Shown here piece by piece: positions 36,426 through 42,324 of a stretch of DNA of 50,548 bases. Within the stretch, counting starts at the first letter, position 1. Every line of letters begins with the position of its first letter. The translations under genes were made by a program, and so were the position numbers. Below the pieces are notes generated by a model. It saw only the letters and a list, made by a program, of their open reading frames with translations. It was not told the DNA's origin and searched no databases. This DNA comes from JBDROX01 sp043809645 (GTDB taxonomy: Bacteria; Patescibacteriota; Patescibacteriia; Magasanikbacterales; UBA922). The stretch covers positions 1 through 50,548 of the forward strand of contig JBDROX010000008.1 of NCBI GenBank assembly GCA_043809645.1, in the 5' to 3' direction.

Positions 36426-37736
36426 ATGACAGAAAAAATTTTCGACCTTCATATACACTCTAAGTATTCTCGAGCATGCTCGAAGGATTTGGAGTTACCA
36501 AATATTGCACGTGCATGTGAGAAGAGGGGAATTGATGTTGTTGTTACCGGAGATTTTACACATCCGAAGTGGTTTCATCATATTAATGAGAATTTAGTTG
36601 AAGATAAGGAAGGGGTTTATCGACTCAAAGATAAGAATTCTAAGGTACAAACAAATAACAAATTTCAAATACCCACAACACAATTTTTGATTGGAACAGA
36701 GGTTGCGTCGATTCGAAAGCATAAAGATAAGACGAGGAGAGTGCATTTGAATATTTTTGCGCCAAATATTGAAGTGGCAGAAAAATTTAACAAGAAATTA
36801 GATGCAATGGGGTTTAATCTTGCGTCTGACGGTAGGCCAATTCTTGGTAGAACGTGCAAAGAGATTTTGGAGATTATGCTCGAGGTAGATGAGCGAATGG
36901 TCATGATTCCAGCACATGCCTGGACACCATGGTTTGGCATCCTTGGTTCAAAAGGTGGTTATGATTCTCTTGAGGATGCTTTTGAAGATTTGGCACCGCA
37001 TATCAGTGCTATTGAAACAGGGCTTTCGAGTGACCCGCTCATGAATTGGCAAGTTTCGTTTCTTGATAATATTACACTTGTTTCCAATTCTGACGCGCAT
37101 AGCACAGCCAAGCTCGGGCGCGAAGCTAATGTTCTCCAATTTGTTTCAGAAGAAAGTGTTACATACGATGAGATCATGCGAATCATTCGCGATGGTGATA
37201 GAGATAAATTTTTGTATACAATAGAATTTTATCCAGAAGAAGGGAAGTATCACTTTGATGGGCACAGGGCGTGTGGTGTTTCACTTCATCCAACTGAAAC
37301 AAAAAAATATGGCGGCATGTGTCCATCATGTAAGAAGCCGATGGTTATCGGCGTGATGAATAGAGTAGATGAGCTTGGTGATAGAACAGAGGAGGAGGCC
37401 AAGCTGCTTACGGATAGAGTTCCATACAAAAGCATGGTTCCACTTCCAGAAATTATCTCTGATGTGGTGCAGGTTGGAGTGAAGTCGAAGAGAGTGCAGG
37501 GTGAATACGAGAACTTATTGGAGAAGATTGGGAGTGAGTTTCATATTCTTCTCCATGCTTCACTTGATGAAATTGAGAAAGCGAGTACAAAAGAAATTGC
37601 AGATGCAGTTGATCGCGTTAGAAAAGGGAATATTCGTGTTGTTCCTGGGTATGATGGTGAGTTTGGAATTGTAAAGGTATTTTCAGACGCAGAGAAAAGC
37701 GTCGGTTCAAAGCAGGGTGTCATGGATTTGGACTAG
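36426..37736 (+). CDS. PHP-domain endonuclease, EndoQ-like
   Basis: The 436-residue protein matches endonuclease Q, which nicks 5' of deoxyuracil, hypoxanthine or abasic sites in archaea and a few bacteria. The PHP domain begins FDLHIHSKYSRACSKD at residues 6-21, with VVVTGDFTHPKWFHHI near residue 37, GTEVASIR near residue 89, HAWTPWFGILGSKGG near residue 160 and VSNSDAHSTAKLGREANVL near residues 219-237. A zinc site follows (RACGVSLHP, then GGMCPSCKKPMVIGVMNRVDEL). I chose ATG 36426 over an earlier GTG because LHIHS starts family N-termini. An AT-rich repeat (36647-36673) is translated within the protein. Confidence 0.82.
   Translation: MTEKIFDLHIHSKYSRACSKDLELPNIARACEKRGIDVVVTGDFTHPKWFHHINENLVEDKEGVYRLKDKNSKVQTNNKFQIPTTQFLIGTEVASIRKHKDKTRRVHLNIFAPNIEVAEKFNKKLDAMGFNLASDGRPILGRTCKEILEIMLEVDERMVMIPAHAWTPWFGILGSKGGYDSLEDAFEDLAPHISAIETGLSSDPLMNWQVSFLDNITLVSNSDAHSTAKLGREANVLQFVSEESVTYDEIMRIIRDGDRDKFLYTIEFYPEEGKYHFDGHRACGVSLHPTETKKYGGMCPSCKKPMVIGVMNRVDELGDRTEEEAKLLTDRVPYKSMVPLPEIISDVVQVGVKSKRVQGEYENLLEKIGSEFHILLHASLDEIEKASTKEIADAVDRVRKGNIRVVPGYDGEFGIVKVFSDAEKSVGSKQGVMDLD
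36647..36673 (+). repeat. AT-rich repeat inside the EndoQ-like gene
   Basis: ACAAATAACAAATTT (36651-36665) is identical to 20090-20104 in the 23S-5S spacer. Here it is in frame and encodes TNNKFQI, in a poorly conserved insertion between conserved PHP blocks. Confidence 0.65.
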
Positions 37737-37749
37737 CTTTGTAAGAATC

Positions 37750-37775
37750 AAAAAACCCTCTTTCGAGGGTTTTTT
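37750..37775. terminator. bidirectional terminator
   Basis: AAAAAACCCTC-TTTC-GAGGGTTTTTT is a perfect stem serving the EndoQ-like gene on plus and rplS on minus. Confidence 0.92.
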
Positions 37776-38112
37776 ATTTTTTTGGAGTAGCCTTTTTCTT
37801 TTCCCTGAGCTTTCTTTTGGTCGTTCGGATGAATGTTGGCTTTGCTCTTCGAACTTTCATTTCGCGTACGAGTTCAATTTTTTCAACAATTGGTGAATTC
37901 ACGGGATAAATCTTTTCTACCCCAACACCATTGGATATTTTTCTGACCGTAATTGTGGCACCTGGTTCTTTCCCGTGTCTTCGTGCAATGACTATCCCTT
38001 CAAATATCTGGATACGTTCTTTGTCTTCATCTTTTGAGTTTTTTTCTCTAATTTTTTCGTGGACTTTGACAATCATGCCTGGTCCAACGGTAGAGCGAAT
38101 GTCATCTGACAT
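37774..38112 (-). CDS. rplS: 50S ribosomal protein L19
   Basis: L19 lies at the interface of the ribosomal subunits. The 112-residue protein shows the family blocks PGMIVKVHEKIRE near residue 11, RIQIFEGIVIARRHGKEPGATITVRKIS near residues 33-60 and GVGVEKIYPVNSPIVEKIELV near residues 62-82, then the basic end. The start ATG at 38112 follows a clear promoter. The 70-base leader can form GTTGG/CCAAC. Confidence 0.96.
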   Translation of the reverse strand: MSDDIRSTVGPGMIVKVHEKIREKNSKDEDKERIQIFEGIVIARRHGKEPGATITVRKISNGVGVEKIYPVNSPIVEKIELVREMKVRRAKPTFIRTTKRKLREKKKATPKK

Positions 38113-38181
38113 AGTTTTTTCTAATTATCCGAGAGGTTGGCTCATGTTTCACCAACATCGAGACTTTGTAAGAGTAGCAGC

Positions 38182-38210
38182 AGTGTACTACATAGAGCGA
38201 TTTTTGTCAA
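38182..38210 (-). promoter_or_regulatory. rplS promoter
   Basis: On the minus strand: TTGACA, 17 bases, TACACT. This is the same pair of hexamers and spacing as at rpsB (48936-48964). Confidence 0.85.
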
Positions 38211-38217
38211 GGATCTA

Positions 38218-39771
38218 CTAGAGAATTGTGTCATTGAGGTACGTAACAATACTCTCGACCGTTTCATTCAATTTTCCTTCTTTATTCACCATACGGAGGT
38301 CATAGTCTGCAGACTCCTCAACTTCTCTCTCTGCAATTTTCATCCTTTTTTCCAGTGATTCATCTGTGACTCCGCCTCTCTTTCGTATTCTCGTCTTCAG
38401 AATATCTATGCTTTCTGGAAGAAGAAAAATAGATACATGAGATATACCCTCTGCATCGAGGTTGTGCTTGCCATTGACTTCAGCTTGTGAAAATACAATG
38501 TCATTATTCTCTCGAGTTTCATTCAGATGCCTCCACTCAGTTCCATATAGATTATGATTGTATTCATTGAATTCAACAAAGTCTCCAACACCAATTTTTT
38601 TCTCAAATTCCTCCCGAGAGATGAAGTAGTAGTCCACACCTTCCTTGTCTTCTTTTCTTTTTTTTCTAGAGGTGGTGGTGACGAGTTGTACTGAACCGGG
38701 GAGGCGCTTTAGTAGTTCACGAATTGTAACATTCTTTCCTCCACCAGATGGAGCAGAGATAAGAATGAATCTACCTTTCTTTTTTTTGGTTGCTGTGTTT
38801 GAAATTGTATCCAAAAAAGCATTCAACTCTGTAGGAAGCTCTGCTTCAAATGTTTGTGGCTCCCCATGTAAATCCTTAAATGTAAGCTTACTCGCGTGTA
38901 AGAACAGACGATTCAGCGGTGTGTCACTTTTTCTAAAAAGGTTTTTGTTAAAGTACAGTTTGTCACCAACTACAGGGTGTCCATATGCGAGCATGTGGAC
39001 ACGGATTTGATGTGTTCTACCTGTATGAATGCGAACGTGTAGAAGAGAGAAGCGTGGATATGTCTCGAGTACTCTGAATTCAGTAGTGGATGCTTTTCCA
39101 GGTTGGAGCTTTGTAACATTTTTTATTTTGAGTTTATTTATTTTTGGTCTCGACACCATGCGTCCATCTCTCCCTCTATCAATTTCAAAATCAATGACAC
39201 CATGATCTGCTTCTATAACACCATATGTAAGAACGGTATAAAGTTTCTTTACTGTTTTTGCTTGAAATTGCTTTTTCAGATGTTCATACATTTTTTGGGT
39301 TCTTGCGACGACCAAAATACCAGACGCAGCCTTATCAAGTCTGTGTACAGTACCAGGTCTGGATGTGCTGTCTCCAACATTTTTAATTTCCGGATACAGT
39401 TTGAGCAGCTGCGATGCTAGTGTGTTTTGCTCATGTGCCTCTGTCTCGTGTGTGAGGATTCCAGCTGGCTTGTTTACTACAATATAGTCAGGCGTTTCAT
39501 GAACTATTTCAAGGTGATGCATTTTTTCTTCCTTTTTAATTTCACTAGGCGTGAGTTCAATTTTCTCATCTTTTGGTTCAGATATTACTATTGTGTCTCC
39601 CTCGCGCAGTCTGTGCCCTCTTTTTGTGGTAGGCTTGTTGTTAATCACTATATCTCCGCTCACGATATTTTTCTGTGCTTGAGTTCTACTCATGCCCAGT
39701 GTTGTACTCAAAAAAACATCAAGACGTTCGTTCGGTTTTCCTTCATACTGTATTGTCTGCTTTTTTGGCAT
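38218..39771 (-). CDS. fusion of RluD-type pseudouridine synthase and guanylate kinase
   Basis: One 517-residue frame joins two enzymes. Residues 1-325 are a pseudouridine synthase: an S4 domain (RLDVFLSTTLGMSRTQAQK near residue 16), IVVNKPAGILTH near residue 96, and GTVHRLDKAASGILVVARTQ near residues 139-158 with the catalytic Asp in HRLD. Residues 335-517 are a guanylate kinase: RFILISAPSGGGKNVTIREL near residues 336-355, a segment with VTTTSRKKRKEDKEGVDYYF near residue 366 and LYGTEWRHLNE near residue 410. The P-loop is unusual, SAPSGGGKNV, where Asn takes the place of the Ser or Thr of GKS/GKT. The linker has no stop or frameshift. Confidence 0.9.
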   Translation of the reverse strand: MPKKQTIQYEGKPNERLDVFLSTTLGMSRTQAQKNIVSGDIVINNKPTTKRGHRLREGDTIVISEPKDEKIELTPSEIKKEEKMHHLEIVHETPDYIVVNKPAGILTHETEAHEQNTLASQLLKLYPEIKNVGDSTSRPGTVHRLDKAASGILVVARTQKMYEHLKKQFQAKTVKKLYTVLTYGVIEADHGVIDFEIDRGRDGRMVSRPKINKLKIKNVTKLQPGKASTTEFRVLETYPRFSLLHVRIHTGRTHQIRVHMLAYGHPVVGDKLYFNKNLFRKSDTPLNRLFLHASKLTFKDLHGEPQTFEAELPTELNAFLDTISNTATKKKKGRFILISAPSGGGKNVTIRELLKRLPGSVQLVTTTSRKKRKEDKEGVDYYFISREEFEKKIGVGDFVEFNEYNHNLYGTEWRHLNETRENNDIVFSQAEVNGKHNLDAEGISHVSIFLLPESIDILKTRIRKRGGVTDESLEKRMKIAEREVEESADYDLRMVNKEGKLNETVESIVTYLNDTIL

Positions 39772-39788
39772 ATTTGATCAAATATATA

Positions 39789-39861
39789 TGGGCCTGGATG
39801 GAATTGAACCATCGACCCCAACGTTATAAGCGTTGTGCTCTAACCCCTGAGCTACAGGCCC
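39789..39861 (-). tRNA. tRNA-Ile (anticodon UAU)
   Basis: On the minus strand the acceptor is GGGCCTG/CAGGCCC with discriminator A; CCA is not encoded. D stem GCTC/GAGC, anticodon stem CAACG/CGTTG with loop CTTATAA giving TAT, T arm GATGG-TTCAATT-CCATC. The body resembles ordinary tRNA-Ile. UAU reads AUA directly, whereas most bacteria use a CAU tRNA modified to lysidine. Confidence 0.88.
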
Positions 39862-39890
39862 TTAGGTATATGGATATTTTATTACTTGCT

Positions 39891-39932
39891 CCCAATGATA
39901 AGTATGGTGCTCTAACCCCCGATCTGCGAGCC
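39891..39932 (-). pseudogene. degenerate 5' half of a tRNA-Ile(UAU) copy
   Basis: This stretch matches the 5' half of the adjacent tRNA-Ile at 28 of 38 positions, including 13 identical bases (GTGCTCTAACCCC on plus). The loop still reads CTTATCA, but the anticodon stem no longer pairs and there is no T arm or 3' acceptor strand. Confidence 0.6.
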
Positions 39933-39960
39933 TTTACTAAACATGGCTATAATAGCAAAG

Positions 39961-39985
39961 AAAACCTTAGAAATCAAGGTTTTTT
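39961..39985 (+). terminator. hairpin with T-run upstream of the HD-domain gene
   Basis: AAAACCTT-AGAAATC-AAGGTTTT plus TT. No plus-strand gene ends just before it, so its purpose is unclear; it may insulate the next promoter. Confidence 0.5.
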
Positions 39986-39991
39986 ACAAGG

Positions 39992-40020
39992 TTGAAGAAA
40001 ACATGAATTTCTGCTATACT
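39992..40020 (+). promoter_or_regulatory. promoter of the HD-domain gene
   Basis: TTGAAG (39992-39997), 17 bases, TATACT (40015-40020) with TG one base upstream, an extended -10. The ATG at 40030 is only ten bases on, so the message is nearly leaderless. Confidence 0.75.
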
Positions 40021-40029
40021 TCAGCCTAT

Positions 40030-40776
40030 ATGAATCAAAAAATACAAACTCTTATACACATAGGACAGGAAAAAATGGCAGCTTCTAGGGACACAATGCA
40101 TGATATTGATCATGTGAAGCGTGTAGTGCAGTATTCAGAGCGTTTTGCATCAGAATATGATTTATCAGAAAAGGAAAAGCAGGCACTTATCCTTGCTGCT
40201 TGGTGGCATGATGTGAGCAGAACATTTGGCCAGGGAAATGGAACGTATCTCATGTTTTTTTCCCTCATTGATGATTTGGTTTCAGCAGCCATGCTTTGGT
40301 GGAAGACGGTTCAGTTTGGCATGTTTGGAACAGCAGCTGGATTAGCCATTCGAATCATTTTGTGCAAAACAATAGGAACAGGAGCAGTTTTTACAAAATT
40401 GTTACTAAGAAAAAAACATAGACTTCTAGTCAATATTTTGAAAGATGCTGATAATATCGATTTAGTCCATATCAATAGAGTAGAAAGGCTTTTGAGGCTT
40501 GCAGAATTATCAAGAATGAATCAACAGGTTTATAGAATAATGATACGTTGGCATGTCCGTGTGAGTCATCTAACCATGAGGACACGAGTTGCTCGAGAGT
40601 ATATTGTAGAAGTTATAAAGCAGCTCATCGAATGGATGAAGAACACAAATGTATATCTATGGCATATCCAGCGATTCGGGAAACAGTGGATTGATGAAAA
40701 TATGGAACGTGTTCGTCATCTCTATAAAGATCTATGTTCGATTGGAGGTCTCAAGCCTGTGGCAAATCTTATTTAA
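40030..40776 (+). CDS. HD-domain phosphohydrolase-like protein
   Basis: The 248-residue protein has HD-domain motifs: MHDIDHVKRVVQYSERFA near residues 25-42 (metal-binding His), ALILAAWWHDVSRTFGQG near residues 54-71 (the HD pair), and ILKDADNIDLVHINRVER near residues 137-154 (the distal Asp). HD proteins hydrolyse phosphodiesters or nucleotides; the substrate cannot be read. The middle part (residues 75-130) is more hydrophobic than usual. I chose ATG 40030 because the frame extends upstream through its own promoter. A small terminator follows. Confidence 0.8.
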   Translation: MNQKIQTLIHIGQEKMAASRDTMHDIDHVKRVVQYSERFASEYDLSEKEKQALILAAWWHDVSRTFGQGNGTYLMFFSLIDDLVSAAMLWWKTVQFGMFGTAAGLAIRIILCKTIGTGAVFTKLLLRKKHRLLVNILKDADNIDLVHINRVERLLRLAELSRMNQQVYRIMIRWHVRVSHLTMRTRVAREYIVEVIKQLIEWMKNTNVYLWHIQRFGKQWIDENMERVRHLYKDLCSIGGLKPVANLI

Positions 40777-40800
40777 TTTCATGAACATACAAAGCACATA

Positions 40801-40824
40801 AAAAGCGTCATTGACGTTTTTTTT
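40801..40824 (+). terminator. short terminator between the HD and DUF389 genes
   Basis: GCGTC-ATT-GACGT (one G-T), flanked by A4 and T8. The next start codon is only 13 bases after it with no promoter seen between, so it may act as an attenuator for the DUF389 gene. Confidence 0.6.
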
Positions 40825-40836
40825 ATCAATAATTCT

Positions 40837-41472
40837 ATGTCATTTCTCACATCACACACAGATAGAATTCGAATGAAGACAGAAATTCATTTGAATAATT
40901 TTAGCACACCATCAATCAATTTTTTTGTTTTGATAGGCCTTGCTTCGGCAATAGCCGCGCTTGGTCTTCTCCTCGACAACACAGCAGTTGTTATCGGTGC
41001 TATGGTTGTGGCTCCGCTTGTAACCCCGGTCTTTGCACTCGCTCTCAGTATTCTTCTACTAAAAATTAAAAGAGCTGGTAAGGCACTCGGTGTTATTTTC
41101 ATGGGAACTGTACTTGCTGTTTTTATTTCTACGATACTCGGACATCTCATTATTCTCATTGAGGGCGAGCAGTTTCGGATGACAAGTGAGATTATTTCTA
41201 GAACAAAACCAAACTTATTATTTTTTCTTGTTGCACTGTGTAGTGGAGCTGCTGGTGCTTATGCGTATGGTCGTCCCAAAATTATGGAGTCAATTACCGG
41301 TATTGCAATTTCTGTTGCAGTGATTCCTCCGCTTGCTGTTGTTGGTTTGGAAATGGCTGCAAAGAACTACGCACTTGCTTCACAAAGTTTTCTTTTGTAT
41401 CTTTTGAATCTTGCAGGTATTACGTTTGGTAGTATTCTTATGTTTTTAATTTTAGGTTTTGGAAAAGAGTAG
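40837..41472 (+). CDS. DUF389-family membrane protein
   Basis: The 211-residue protein has about six membrane helices. The family signature is present: ASAIAALGLLLDNTAVVIGAMVVAPLVTPVFALAL in overlapping pieces near residues 36-70, GAAGAYAYGRP near residue 137, and GIAISVAVIPPLAVVGLEMA near residues 156-175. DUF389 proteins have no established function. It starts 13 bases after the HD-gene terminator, and the four-helix-bundle remnant follows. Confidence 0.88.
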   Translation: MSFLTSHTDRIRMKTEIHLNNFSTPSINFFVLIGLASAIAALGLLLDNTAVVIGAMVVAPLVTPVFALALSILLLKIKRAGKALGVIFMGTVLAVFISTILGHLIILIEGEQFRMTSEIISRTKPNLLFFLVALCSGAAGAYAYGRPKIMESITGIAISVAVIPPLAVVGLEMAAKNYALASQSFLLYLLNLAGITFGSILMFLILGFGKE

Positions 41473-41505
41473 TCAATGATAAATCTAAAATTTTTTAAAT
41501 GAGCT

Positions 41506-41894
41506 ATGAATTATTCAAGGGAGGGAAAAACAAAATTCAGTGAGGATTTGAAGATAAGAATTTATTTATGGGTGTTTAATCTCGTCCGATATTTAAAGAG
41601 AATAGAAAAGAATGCAGGTTGAACATCTTGGTCAATCATTGGCCAACTTATACGACCTGGAACAGGCGTTGGTGCGAATTATGTTGAGGTAATCGGGTCA
41701 TCAACAACAAAAGATTTCGAAAGTTTCTTTCATATTCACTAAAATCTGCGAACTAATCAAAATTTTGGTTAGTGATAATTCTTGATTGTAATATTGATAG
41801 AAGTGGGAAGAGAGACGAACTGCTAGAAGAAATTATTGAGATATCAAATATACTTGGAAAAAGTGTATCGACGCTTTACAAAAGTAATTTATGA
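41506..41894 (+). pseudogene. four-helix-bundle (23S rRNA intervening-sequence type) protein, decayed
   Basis: Translation from ATG 41506 gives KFSEDLKIRIYLWVFNLVRY, a TGA at 41620, then SWSIIGQLIRPGTGVGANYV and EVIGSSTTKDFESFFHIH and a TAA at 41740. A frame change follows, and the next frame reads KSAN, a stop, SKFWLVIILDCNIDRSGKRD and LLEEIIEISNILGKSVSTLY, ending with TGA at 41892. The block QL-R-GT--GANY-EA is the hallmark of the four-helix-bundle family first found inside 23S rRNA intervening sequences. Two in-frame stops, a third stop and one frameshift make it dead. Confidence 0.85.
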
Positions 41895-41955
41895 TTTAAC
41901 ATTTTGGAATTTAGTTTTTTAGAATAAGTTATTAACAGTAATGCTTTAAAAACTA

Positions 41956-41984
41956 TTTCAAAAAAAACAAAAACAACTTATACT
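41956..41984 (+). promoter_or_regulatory. probable promoter of the lysine-rich miniprotein
   Basis: TTTCAA, 17 bases, TATACT (41979-41984). The leader to the start codon at 42157 is about 165 bases and contains AAAAGTTTTT/AAAAACTTTT (42002-42024), a 10-bp hairpin. Confidence 0.45.
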
Positions 41985-42156
41985 TATGTGCAAAGGTCGA
42001 AAAAGTTTTTTTTCAAAAACTTTTGAAAGAATTTTTACGTTGATGCTTGTCATGTAAATTTTCTTTTCTCTTTTTCTTGAAAGATTTTTGGTATGCACCA
42101 TGGTCATGTCAAAATACAAGAAAAGTAATAACAAAAAAAGAAAGGAGGTGCACAGT

Positions 42157-42267
42157 ATGCCAGCACGCAAACGACGCACTACAAAAACTAAGTCAGCTCC
42201 AAAAAAGCGAAAGCCAGCAAAGCGTAAAGTAGCTAAGAAAAAAGTTGCTAAGCGAAAGAAGAAATAA
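42157..42267 (+). CDS. 36-residue lysine-rich protein, histone-H1-tail-like
   Basis: The protein reads MPARKRRTTKTKSAPKKRKP, then AKRKVAKKKVAKRKKK. More than half its residues are Lys or Arg, with Ala, Thr and Pro spacers, like the tails of bacterial histone-H1-type nucleoid proteins. Binding to DNA or RNA through charge is expected. The start is firm: AAAGGAGGTG (42141-42150) lies six bases before ATG 42157. Its own promoter and a very good terminator support a real, well-expressed gene. Confidence 0.8.
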   Translation: MPARKRRTTKTKSAPKKRKPAKRKVAKKKVAKRKKK

Positions 42268-42275
42268 ACTTCTTT

Positions 42276-42309
42276 AAAAAAACACCAGGCACAGTGCCCG
42301 GTGTTTTTT
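42276..42309. terminator. bidirectional terminator
   Basis: ACACC-A-GGCAC-A-GTGCC-C-GGTGT with one A-C mismatch, flanked by A-run and T-run. It ends the miniprotein gene on plus and uvrA on minus. Confidence 0.93.
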
Positions 42310-42324
42310 CTTTTTTTGAAGTCT

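Noticed and set aside
39943..40029. N-terminal extension of the HD-domain gene
   Set aside because: It crosses a terminator-like hairpin and the gene's own promoter.
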